From the NCBI GenBank assembly GCA_964624235.1, contig CAZUXY010000053.1:1-31827 (forward strand): a DNA stretch of 31,827 nt, in the 5' to 3' direction. This stretch comes from CAZUXY01 sp964624235. GTDB lineage: Bacteria > Spirochaetota > UBA4802 > UBA5368. Positions 8,579 through 15,916 of the stretch are shown piece by piece. Within the stretch, counting starts at the first letter, position 1. Each line of letters begins with the position of its first letter. Made by a program: the position numbers and the translations under genes. Below the pieces are notes generated by a model. It was not told the origin of the DNA and ran no database searches. It saw nothing but the letters and a program-made list of their open reading frames with translations.

Positions 8579-8726
8579 TTGTTTTTTATCCCGACGTGCG
8601 TATATTTCATTTATTGCATAAATATAATCGCCGCCCGGAACCGATGCAAGAAATTCTGCTTGATTGATTATTCACCGCTGGTGTTTCATGGATGTTTCAT
8701 CCCTACACGAACCAGAGTAACCAGTC

Positions 8727-9587
8727 ATGAGAATACACCGTTTATACGAAAAAGGTTTCACCGTCTCTTTTGAAATATTCCCCCCGAAGACCCCCCCGGG
8801 CGAGGAGAAGCTTATGGAATCACTGGAGGTGTTCGGTTCATATAACCCCGGGTTCATATCGGTCACCTACGGCGCCGGAGGATCCACCAGGGAAAAGACG
8901 CTGGGACTTTCACTTAAAATCATGGACCGTTTCGGCATCACACCGCTGGTGCACTTCACCTGCGTCGGCGCCGGGAGGAGGGAGATATCCGACTACCTGC
9001 ACGAGGTGAAGCGTCAGGGACTGGGAAACATACTGGCCCTGCGGGGAGACCCTCCCCAGGGTGAAAAGAACTTCACGCCGCCGCCCGACGGTTTCGCCCA
9101 CGCGGACGAACTGGTGGCGTACATCCGCACGATTAACGGCTTCACCATCGGAGTGGCGGGTTACCCCGAGGGCCACGTTGAGGCGCCCGACCTGGACACG
9201 GACATCGCGAACTTGAAGAAAAAGGTGGACGCCGGCGCCGACTTCGTCATCACCCAGCTCTTTTACCGCAACGAGGACTTTTATACCTTCATGGACAAGG
9301 CGGCGCGGCTTGGGATAAAGGTTCCCATAATACCGGGCATCATGCCGGTCACCAGCCTTTCCCAGATAGAGCGCATTACCGGCATGTGCGGCGCGAAGAT
9401 CCCGGCCGAACTGATGGAACGGCTCCACAGTTGTTCGCTGGATGACGATTTCTGCGCGGCGGGGGTGGACTATTCAATAGAACAATGCGCGGAACTGCGC
9501 TCATGGGGGGTGCCGGGTATACATTTTTATCCGCTCAACAAGAGCACGGCTGTCAAACGGATACTGGACGAACTGGGAGTGGAATAA
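8727..9587 (+). CDS. metF: 5,10-methylenetetrahydrofolate reductase
   Basis: A 286-residue FAD-dependent enzyme that interconverts 5,10-methylene-THF and 5-methyl-THF for methionine synthesis or the methyl branch of C1 metabolism. Length and motifs fit the bacterial family. VSFEIFPPKT carries the catalytic Glu (residue 16, equal to E. coli Glu28). VSVTYGA-type flavin motif is seen as ISVTYGAGGSTREKT. NILALRGDPP has Asp108 near the flavin. GVAGYPEGHVEAPD, DFVITQLFYRNEDF and VPIIPGIMPVTS are also present. No C-terminal SAM-regulatory domain is present, as expected for bacteria. The ribosome site is weak (AGAGTAACC). It is monocistronic, divergent from the TetR operon. It ends exactly one base before the stop codon of the convergent lipoprotein gene. 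Confidence 0.96.
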   Translation: MRIHRLYEKGFTVSFEIFPPKTPPGEEKLMESLEVFGSYNPGFISVTYGAGGSTREKTLGLSLKIMDRFGITPLVHFTCVGAGRREISDYLHEVKRQGLGNILALRGDPPQGEKNFTPPPDGFAHADELVAYIRTINGFTIGVAGYPEGHVEAPDLDTDIANLKKKVDAGADFVITQLFYRNEDFYTFMDKAARLGIKVPIIPGIMPVTSLSQIERITGMCGAKIPAELMERLHSCSLDDDFCAAGVDYSIEQCAELRSWGVPGIHFYPLNKSTAVKRILDELGVE

Positions 9588-10424
9588 CTACTTCGGTTTA
9601 CCCATGAAAGAGGGAGACTCATCGGCCACCGAATTAAAAGTAACCTGTCGCTCTCCCGTACCGTCGGAGTTGACAATATAAATTTCCTGTGCGACACCGG
9701 TGCCGCGCTTATAAATGATTTCCTTGCCGTTGGGGGCCCATGATGGTGACCAACCGTCACCGACGGTCAGTTGCAGGATATCCCCTCCTGCAGTCGTGAT
9801 AAGAAAGACACAATAGGAACCAAGATTTCTCGTAATCGCAATAAGTGATCCATCCGGTGACCATGAAGGAGAGTAATCGGTCGCACCGAAAGTGATTTGA
9901 ACGATATTCGTGCCGTCCAGATCCATGGTGTAGATATTCCCACTGTTGGTATAAACGATTTTTTTCCCATCAGGCGAGATGCTTGGATTAAAGCCCGTGA
10001 CGCCAGTATCGAAAAAACCGCTTCCATCAGGATTTATCAAAGCGATAGCACCTGTTGGAGTATATACAAAAACGATACGCTTGCCGTCCGGTGTCCAGGT
10101 GGGTGAATCTCCCGTAATGCCGGTATCGTGTTTATTCCCTCCCTTATTATCCATCAGGAAGATGCTGGTATTTGATCTGTAGGCGATAGTATTACCGTCG
10201 GGTGAAATGGAAGGAGCATTGTCGTTAATAGTATTGCTGGTAAGCATCTTTTCATCTGAACCGTCGGTATTCGCTATGAATATCTCATAATTGGTAAAAG
10301 CACCGCTGACATCCCTGGCGAACACGATCTTCGTCGGTTCATCGTAACCGCGGTAGAAACAGGAGACCACCAACGGCAGTACCGCAGCTACTAATAAAAT
10401 AATAAGTATATTCCTTTTTTGCAC
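9588..10424 (-). CDS. TolB-like beta-propeller lipoprotein (paralogue of 1093-1947)
   Basis: A 278-residue lipoprotein. The signal peptide VQKRNILIILLVAAVLPLVV ends in lipobox VVSC. I chose the GTG at 10424 because GAGGTG stands 6 nt upstream and the signal peptide then begins properly. ATG starts at 10466 and 10448 would add a non-signal leader. The body has about six PD40-type blades: PSISPDGNTIAYR, PTWTPDGKRIVFV, PSISPDGKKIVYT, PSWSPDGSLIAIT, PSWAPNGKEIIYK. The final blade is GERQVTFNSVADESPSFMGKPK. That ending is nearly the same as in the copy at 1093, so the two are clearly paralogues. Function unknown; probably envelope-located binding. Tail-to-tail with metF with no spacer and no visible terminator. 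Confidence 0.85.
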   Translation of the reverse strand: MQKRNILIILLVAAVLPLVVSCFYRGYDEPTKIVFARDVSGAFTNYEIFIANTDGSDEKMLTSNTINDNAPSISPDGNTIAYRSNTSIFLMDNKGGNKHDTGITGDSPTWTPDGKRIVFVYTPTGAIALINPDGSGFFDTGVTGFNPSISPDGKKIVYTNSGNIYTMDLDGTNIVQITFGATDYSPSWSPDGSLIAITRNLGSYCVFLITTAGGDILQLTVGDGWSPSWAPNGKEIIYKRGTGVAQEIYIVNSDGTGERQVTFNSVADESPSFMGKPK

Positions 10425-10476
10425 TGCGTTCACCTCGCCACACGCCATGGAATCATTCTTATGCAACAGTGTTACT

Positions 10477-11079
10477 TCAGTAGCCGTCCCCTATGGACCG
10501 GTTCGCCCCCGCCAGGGTAAAGCGCGCCCCCAGCAGGAACTGCCCTCCCCGGACCTTTTCATCGGCGTAATCGTTGTTGTAATTCGACCAGTGCCCTCCG
10601 ATCTCGGCGAAGAAGCTCACGCGCTGGGTGAGAAAGTAAAGCAGCCCCACCCACATGCCCACGCAGAACCCCCGGTCATCCACCACTTCGGTTTCTGAAA
10701 AATCCGTGTAGGGCCCGTATTTTTTCGGCTGCGACCGGTACACATACGACATGCCGGCGCCGGCCGCTCCCGTCACGTACAGGGGGAAGCGGGTAACCGG
10801 GTGGCGGTACTGGATGCCGGCGGTGGAGTGGATGTACCCATGGACGGTCTCGGCAGGCGCACCGGGATCTTCCAGGGTGGTGCTCATGGACGAGCGCACG
10901 AAAAAGGAGGTCTGGGGCAGAAAGTCCAGATAAAACCCTATCCCCATCCCCCAGCCGTTTTTCGCGTCACCCGCCAGGGTGTACCCGCCCGATATGTCCA
11001 TGAACACCGAGGCCGCGGCCGGTGTGGGCAGGAGGATTGCAATCGAAATCAATAACAGTAAAATGTGCCTTTGCCGCAT
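10477..11079 (-). CDS. Small outer-membrane beta-barrel protein
   Basis: A 200-residue exported protein. The signal peptide (RQRHILLLLISIAILLPTPAAA) is followed by alternating polar/hydrophobic strands typical of an eight-strand outer-membrane barrel: VFMDISGGYTLAG, GWGMGIGFYLDFL, TSFFVRSSMS, HSTAGIQYRHPV, PLYVTGAAGAGMSYVYRS, FCVGMWVGLLYFL, VSFFAEIGGHWSNYN, GGQFLLGARFTL. It ends with a short non-barrel tail (AGANRSIGDGY), so the classical terminal Phe is absent. The GGGGGG ribosome site and the promoter at 11117-11145 support the start. It could be an OmpW- or OmpX-like structural or surface protein. No enzymatic motif is visible. Confidence 0.75.
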   Translation of the reverse strand: MRQRHILLLLISIAILLPTPAAASVFMDISGGYTLAGDAKNGWGMGIGFYLDFLPQTSFFVRSSMSTTLEDPGAPAETVHGYIHSTAGIQYRHPVTRFPLYVTGAAGAGMSYVYRSQPKKYGPYTDFSETEVVDDRGFCVGMWVGLLYFLTQRVSFFAEIGGHWSNYNNDYADEKVRGGQFLLGARFTLAGANRSIGDGY

Positions 11080-11116
11080 ATCAAATGCCCCCCAAAGCGA
11101 GTAGTGAACGGCGAAT

Positions 11117-11145
11117 AGAATAGTACATATAGAAAAATTTGTAAA
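11117..11145 (-). promoter_or_regulatory. Sigma-70-type promoter of the outer-membrane barrel gene
   Basis: On the minus strand TTTACA (11145-11140), a 17-bp spacer and TATTCT (11122-11117) lie 38 nt upstream of the start at 11079. Spacing and both hexamers are good, so the barrel gene is probably transcribed apart from the Fe-S operon upstream. Confidence 0.55.
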
Positions 11146-11285
11146 GGATATAATTTACTAAAAGTTCACCGGCTGACGCAGCGGTCACTACCGGTACCAG
11201 TGTTACCGCGACATTATTCGCCGAAAACAGGATAATGAAACAGTCCTCAGCCGTACTTCAAAAACTTCCACCTCATCCGCCGCGA

Positions 11286-12446
11286 TCAATCCCGCGCCAT
11301 AAGCAGCAGCTCCGAGATGTCCCTGATCTCGAGTTTTCTTTCCAGCCCTTCGTCTTTAACCGCGTCGTCCAGCATCTTGTAGCACACCGGGCAGGCAACG
11401 GCCAGGGTATCGGCGCCGGTCCCGTGCGCCTCCCTCACCCTGGCGCGCGCGGCGGAAGACTTACCCGAGCCCAGTATGTCGGTATAGTAGTTACCGCCCC
11501 CTCCGCCGCAGCAGAGGGTGTTTGCCATCGAACGGTCCATTTCCACTATTGCGGCGCCGGGTATGCTGTTGAGAACGGTCCGTGGGGCCAGGTATTCACC
11601 GTTCCAGCGTCCCAGGTAGCAGGGGTCGTGGTAAGTGATCTTTCTGTCCAGCTTCTTCATTTTCATTGCTCCCTTCGCGCCCGACAGATCGCGCACCACC
11701 TGAGTATAATGCGCCACGCGCGGGAAATCATCGCCGCGCCGATAGTAATTGCTGAAGCTGTTATACGCGTGGGGAGAGACGGTTATTATTTTTTTCACTC
11801 CCAGGCTTTTAAAGATATTCGTGTTTTCTTCCTCAAGATACTCAAAGAGCCCCCTTTCTCCCAGGGTCCTTACCTCGTTGCCGTCGCTTATCTCCTTTTC
11901 CCCAAGTATTCCCAAAGACACGCCGTATCCGAGCAGCAGCCTAGACACTGAACGCGCCATTCTCATTCCCACTTCGTCAAAGGACGCGGCGTCGCCTATA
12001 TACAACAGGTATTCCTGGTCGCGATAACAGGGAACATCCGTGTCCAGAACCCAGGCGGCCCTTTCGCTCTGGGACTTTTTAAACGGATTTCCCCAGTTGT
12101 AGATGTTCTGAAAATAGTCTTTGGCCCCTTTCGGGATCACCCCCCTGTTGACCGCTTCCTCCCGCGCCGCGATCACCATTTCCACCAGGTAGTCCTTTAT
12201 ACCGGGGACCCCGCAGGTTTCCACGCAGTTTTTACACGCGGCGCAGGAATAGAGTATTTTGAGAAAACGATCGCTGGTCTCGATTTTACCGTCCAGCCAG
12301 GCGCCGATCAGCCAGAGCCTGCCCCCCGAGGCGAAACTCTCGAATCGGTGCATAAGGTAGGCCGGGCAGTTGATTCCCGAAAAATCCGGCGGCAGCTTGC
12401 ACCACCCGCACCGGAAACACCGGTGCAGCAGTTCGCGGTAGTCCAT
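11286..12446 (-). CDS. HdrD/GlpC-type Fe-S oxidoreductase subunit (second of the unit)
   Basis: A 386-residue protein. The N-terminal ferredoxin-like part has two 4Fe-4S motifs: Cys10, 13, 16 and 27 (CFRCGWC...INCP) and Cys68, 71, 74 and 78 (CAACKNCVETC). Two CCG repeats follow. The C-terminal one is complete (ITYHDPCYLGRWN, LCCGGGGGNYY, ACPVCYKML) and should hold a cluster. The first is degenerate: YIGDAASFDE, EISDGNE and VSPHAYNSF stand where Cys residues are expected. Such proteins pass electrons between a flavoprotein and quinone, disulfide or another acceptor. The ATG at 12446 overlaps the FAD-subunit stop (TGATG) and has GGGAGG upstream; a GTG one codon earlier is less likely. The electron acceptor is unknown. 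Confidence 0.88.
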   Translation of the reverse strand: MDYRELLHRCFRCGWCKLPPDFSGINCPAYLMHRFESFASGGRLWLIGAWLDGKIETSDRFLKILYSCAACKNCVETCGVPGIKDYLVEMVIAAREEAVNRGVIPKGAKDYFQNIYNWGNPFKKSQSERAAWVLDTDVPCYRDQEYLLYIGDAASFDEVGMRMARSVSRLLLGYGVSLGILGEKEISDGNEVRTLGERGLFEYLEEENTNIFKSLGVKKIITVSPHAYNSFSNYYRRGDDFPRVAHYTQVVRDLSGAKGAMKMKKLDRKITYHDPCYLGRWNGEYLAPRTVLNSIPGAAIVEMDRSMANTLCCGGGGGNYYTDILGSGKSSAARARVREAHGTGADTLAVACPVCYKMLDDAVKDEGLERKLEIRDISELLLMARD

Positions 12447-13828
12447 CACTCCACCTCCCAGTTGCCGGGATTCATAATGCCGTTGGGATCCAGCATTTTT
12501 TTCACCCTGGCCATAAAACGTTTTGTCTCAGGGTCCATCCGCTCCAGTATAAGGTTCTGTGCGGGGGCCTCGGCCTTCCAGGGTATGCCTCCCAGGGAGA
12601 GTATGGCCCGGTTGGCCTCTTCCAGGGCGCGTGCCGCCTTCTCCATGGAAACCCCGTCGGCCCTGTTGAAGGGGTACGCGTAAAAAAACATGACACAGTG
12701 CCCGCGCCCTATGACCCGGGCGCCCAGGGAGTAGGTAATGTCCATGCGTTCGGCGATATCGAGACCGCTCCTGACCGCGTCAGGGATGCTGTCGGTGGGC
12801 ATGATGCCTCCCACATATTCAAACCCTCCGCCCTTCAGCACGTCGGCGAACCCGGTCAGGGTCTTCTGCGGCTGCTCGGACAGCTTTTCTTTCATGCCGG
12901 GAGGAATGGGGGCGAAGCCCGCCTCCTTTCGCTCATAGTAGTCCCGAAGCGACTCTCTTATTACGGCGATGCGTATCTTCATCTCTTCCCTGGAATTGGC
13001 CGTTACGGTGGCGGCGGTGAGCTGGAACCCCCGGAACATGTCGGGCTTCGGGGCGATCATCATGGCAACGTCCTCGGCCATCTCGGTGCCGGTAATTCTG
13101 CCGATCACGTCGGGGAGTGTATCAACATTTTCTGTCATGAAAGCCACGACATCGCTCATGGCGGGCTTTGGATAAAGCTTTATGCCCACCCTGGTGATTA
13201 TGCCGGTGGTGCCGTTCCATCCCAGGAAGAGTCCCGCCAGGTCGGGCAGCGGCGCCCGCGAGAACCACGCGGGCACGGTGGAGCAGGAGCCCAGCCTGAC
13301 CAGCTCGCCGGTGGGAAGCACCACCTCCAGGCCCGTCACCATCTCCGAGTGAAAGCCCCCCTCGGACTGCGAGAGGTGCCCCGAACCGTGGATAACGACA
13401 TTGCCCGCGATGGTGGCTATAGGAGGGGCGTCGGGCATGGAGGACTTCAGCTTCGGGTGATGTTTCTCCAGGTAGGCCTTGAGCATGCCGGTGCCGGTGC
13501 CGGCCTCGACCACGGCATGACGGCAGGCCTCATTCACTTCCACGATGCGGTTCATCCGTTTCATGTCCATGACGATACCGCCCTCATGGGGGATACTGAG
13601 ACCCGAGAGCACCAGTCCTCCCCCCATGGGAACCACCGGTATCTTTTCACGGTTGGCAAGTTTCACTACTTCCTGTACCTCCGCCGCCGAACCGGGCAGC
13701 ACCACATAATCGGGATCGTGGGGCCGCTGTAGCCCCTGGTCCCGCCCGTAAATGTATTTCTCCTCCGGGGAACGGGATACATTGGCAGCCCCGACGATTT
13801 TTTCCAGTTCGTTGAAGATATCATCCAT
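12446..13828 (-). CDS. FAD-linked oxidase of the GlcD/VAO type
   Basis: A 460-residue flavoprotein. The FAD-binding PCMH domain spans ~36-220: VVPMGGGLVLSG is the pyrophosphate loop, VVEAGTGTG follows, then VTGLEVVLPTGELVRLGS and GWNGTTGIITRVGIKLYPKP. The C-terminal cap ends MLDPNGIMNPGNW, diagnostic of 2-hydroxyacid dehydrogenases such as glycolate oxidase GlcD and D-lactate dehydrogenases, and of p-cresol methylhydroxylase-type enzymes. It probably oxidises a 2-hydroxy acid or related alcohol and passes electrons to the two flanking Fe-S subunits. The exact substrate cannot be read from the sequence. AGGAGGAAG precedes the ATG. It follows the first Fe-S gene by 10 nt and overlaps the second by 1 nt, so all three should form one complex. 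Confidence 0.92.
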   Translation of the reverse strand: MDDIFNELEKIVGAANVSRSPEEKYIYGRDQGLQRPHDPDYVVLPGSAAEVQEVVKLANREKIPVVPMGGGLVLSGLSIPHEGGIVMDMKRMNRIVEVNEACRHAVVEAGTGTGMLKAYLEKHHPKLKSSMPDAPPIATIAGNVVIHGSGHLSQSEGGFHSEMVTGLEVVLPTGELVRLGSCSTVPAWFSRAPLPDLAGLFLGWNGTTGIITRVGIKLYPKPAMSDVVAFMTENVDTLPDVIGRITGTEMAEDVAMMIAPKPDMFRGFQLTAATVTANSREEMKIRIAVIRESLRDYYERKEAGFAPIPPGMKEKLSEQPQKTLTGFADVLKGGGFEYVGGIMPTDSIPDAVRSGLDIAERMDITYSLGARVIGRGHCVMFFYAYPFNRADGVSMEKAARALEEANRAILSLGGIPWKAEAPAQNLILERMDPETKRFMARVKKMLDPNGIMNPGNWEVE

Positions 13829-13838
13829 AATCTTCCTC

Positions 13839-14855
13839 CTAACCGGCCGCCAGCCGGCAGAGTTCGGACATCAGGGTCGGCGTCATTCCGGCCTCGCCGA
13901 CCGCCGGGGACAGGGTAAAAAAACAGAAGGGGCAGTTGAACACCACATGGGTGGCCCCGGATTTTTTCATGTCCGCCACGTTTTTCTCACGGACCCGTTC
14001 GGCCAGATCAAAACGCTGCTGCGCCTCGAAGATCCCTCCGCAGCAGAGGGCGTTCTCTCGGTCATACTCCCGTGCGGTCCTCTCCACGCCTATGAGTTCG
14101 AAGATACGGTCCACCATCGCGTCGGTCTGCGGGCACAGCCTGTTGGAACAGGGCCGCTGGTAAGCGACCTTGAGGTTGAGTTTTTTCACCCCTTTCCCCA
14201 GCTCCTCGAGGCGACGGGCCAGGTAGTCGAAAAGGTGTACGGGAGTGAAGGGCACCTTCATGCCGAATGCGGGGGCCCATGAGGTGTACGTACCATAGCA
14301 CTCGTCATGGAAACAGACCATTTCATTGTTTTCCCTTAATTCCACATACTCTTTTTGTATTTTCTTTATCAGTGCCGGTAACCGGTCCTTTATGACCGAG
14401 TCACGGGCGAAATGCAGAAACATGATCTGGCACATGAAGTCGCTGCCGGTGAAATACGACGCGTCGGGGAACAGATTCCCCCTGACCAGTCCAGTCAGCA
14501 TGGGGAAATAACAGAGGTTGACCAGCGGCCCCCGCCCCTCCCCGACCTTGATCTTCCCCGAAGGGGCCATGGCCTGCACCTGGGATTTGGTTATGGGGCG
14601 GGGCACTGTTTCAATGCCCAGCTGTTCCTGCCGTTCGACGATCTGATAGAAGGGGTGGTTGCCGTTGGGGCAGTACTCCTCGCATGCATAGCAGGTAACG
14701 CAGTCGTGGAGCACCCGTGAATCCTCACCTTTGAGAATTTTCCGTTTTTCCTCTTTGGCCTCGGCCTGATTGAACTTCATATACTGGCACTTCATCAGGC
14801 AATCCACGGTGACGCATCGTTCGCAGACAGCCTCGCTGTAACGCAGACTGTACAT
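13839..14855 (-). CDS. HdrD/GlcF-like Fe-S oxidoreductase subunit (first of the unit)
   Basis: A 338-residue protein with two N-terminal 4Fe-4S motifs: Cys11, 14, 19 and 23 (CERCVTVDCLMKC) and Cys52, 55, 58 and 62 (CVTCYACEEYCP). Both CCG-type repeats retain Cys ligands: NLCYFPML and CFHDECYGTYTSW in the first, RPCSNRLCP, ALCCGGIFE and NCPFCFFTL in the second. It is a redox relay partner of the FAD oxidase downstream. The first cluster motif has unusual spacing (CxxCx4Cx3C) compared with the ferredoxin standard. GGGAGG lies 7-8 nt before the ATG. It is first of the three-gene unit. The upstream elbB is on the same strand but separated by 134 nt, so co-transcription is uncertain. Confidence 0.9.
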   Translation of the reverse strand: MYSLRYSEAVCERCVTVDCLMKCQYMKFNQAEAKEEKRKILKGEDSRVLHDCVTCYACEEYCPNGNHPFYQIVERQEQLGIETVPRPITKSQVQAMAPSGKIKVGEGRGPLVNLCYFPMLTGLVRGNLFPDASYFTGSDFMCQIMFLHFARDSVIKDRLPALIKKIQKEYVELRENNEMVCFHDECYGTYTSWAPAFGMKVPFTPVHLFDYLARRLEELGKGVKKLNLKVAYQRPCSNRLCPQTDAMVDRIFELIGVERTAREYDRENALCCGGIFEAQQRFDLAERVREKNVADMKKSGATHVVFNCPFCFFTLSPAVGEAGMTPTLMSELCRLAAG

Positions 14856-14989
14856 CGTTCAACCTCCCTATTCCATGTAAACACGGCGCCTGACCGCAGA
14901 CCGGACCGGCATCATTCTGTACGCGGCGTGATCAGCGGTTGTCGCTACCGATCAGTTCGTGTTCATTTCCCGCCCCCGCGGCAAATGCT

Positions 14990-15658
14990 TCACTGTTTTT
15001 TTTCCAATAACCCGATTACAGCCCTGACCGCCGCGTCGGCGCCGCGGGCGATATGCACTATGTTCGCGTCCAGCATGTAGCAGGGAGAGGTAACGATCAG
15101 GTTCTTCCGGTCGATCACCACCTCGCCGTGGTTCGTGGTTGTATGTACGGCGCCCATCCCTTCGATAGCCCTGGCGGTTTCCTGGTCACTGCCTATGGTC
15201 ACCTCGATGCCGCTCAACACTTTTGCCAGTACCACAGGGGCAATGCAGAGCGCCCCGATCGGTTTTTTCAACTCGTGTGTTTTTTTCAGCGCCGCCGAAA
15301 CTTCGGGGTTTACGGAGCAGGCACCGCCGTCGAAGGCGAAGGTGGAAAGATTTTTAGCGGCGCCGAATCCCCCGGGGATAATAAGGGCATCGAATTCTTC
15401 GGCCTTGAATTCGCGGAGCGGTTGTATATTACCGCGCGCGATCCTGGCGGACTCCACCAGTACATTGCGCTTTTCTTTCATCTCCTGACCTGTAAGATGA
15501 TTGATCACATGGCGCTGTTCGATGTCCGGCGCGAATATATGGTATTCGGCCCCGTTGTTCATGATCGCGTACAGGGTCAGCACCGATTCATGGATCTCGG
15601 CCCCGTCATACACGCCGCATCCCGACAGGACCACGGCAAACCTGATTTTTTTACTCAT
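14990..15658 (-). CDS. elbB: ElbB-like DJ-1/PfpI-superfamily protein
   Basis: A 222-residue class-I glutamine-amidotransferase-like protein of the ES1/ElbB family. The sequence follows E. coli ElbB closely: AVVLSGCGVYDGAEIHESV, FAPDIEQRHVINHLTG, ESARIARGNI, DALIIPGGFGAAKNLSTFA and TSPCYMLDANI. Cys138 in GALCIAPVV is the nucleophile elbow. The E. coli protein has been linked to glyoxalase III-like activity and, historically, to isoprenoid synthesis; the physiological role is unsettled. AAGGAGAG precedes the ATG, and a TATAAT -10 candidate (15700-15695) stands ~40 nt upstream. It is probably monocistronic. Confidence 0.92.
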   Translation of the reverse strand: MSKKIRFAVVLSGCGVYDGAEIHESVLTLYAIMNNGAEYHIFAPDIEQRHVINHLTGQEMKEKRNVLVESARIARGNIQPLREFKAEEFDALIIPGGFGAAKNLSTFAFDGGACSVNPEVSAALKKTHELKKPIGALCIAPVVLAKVLSGIEVTIGSDQETARAIEGMGAVHTTTNHGEVVIDRKNLIVTSPCYMLDANIVHIARGADAAVRAVIGLLEKKQ

Positions 15659-15694
15659 GGGTCACGCTCTCCTTCAGATGGGTCATTCCTGTTG

Positions 15695-15700
15695 ATTATA
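15695..15700 (-). promoter_or_regulatory. Candidate -10 box of elbB
   Basis: A consensus TATAAT on the minus strand lies 37-42 nt upstream of the elbB start. The best -35 at 17-bp spacing (CCGTCC) is poor, so the assignment rests on the -10 element and its position only. Confidence 0.35.
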
Positions 15701-15840
15701 CCGCGACAGGACGCCGCGGACGGCAATGCGCATCGGCACGGCCTTAACTTATTTATTCTAACACCATCCCGTTATGATTTTCAAGTTGAAATTACGAAAC
15801 TGGATAGAAACAGGGTTGTTGAAATTTTTCCGTAAATGAT

Positions 15841-15868
15841 TTGATCTCCCGCCATCTTTTGCTATACT
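15841..15868 (+). promoter_or_regulatory. Promoter of the CsgG-like/Tudor gene
   Basis: TTGATC (15841-15846), a 16-bp spacer and TATACT (15863-15868). Transcription would start near 15875, about 40 nt before the ATG at 15917. Confidence 0.5.
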
Positions 15869-15916
15869 GCGACGGTCGGAATTCCAATCCATGCTGATGC
15901 CATGCGAGGACAATCC

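Noticed and set aside
9588..10466. Longer version of the second propeller lipoprotein starting at 10466
   Set aside because: The extra residues precede the signal peptide; the GTG at 10424 has a good ribosome site and gives a normal lipoprotein leader.
12698..13732. 344-codon plus-strand open frame opposite the FAD oxidase
   Set aside because: It is the antisense shadow of a clear VAO-family gene with no ribosome site and no recognisable domain.
14930..14955. TGATC...GATCA dyad between elbB and the Fe-S operon
   Set aside because: Only five outer pairs with an asymmetric interior; no T tract, so neither a terminator nor a convincing operator.
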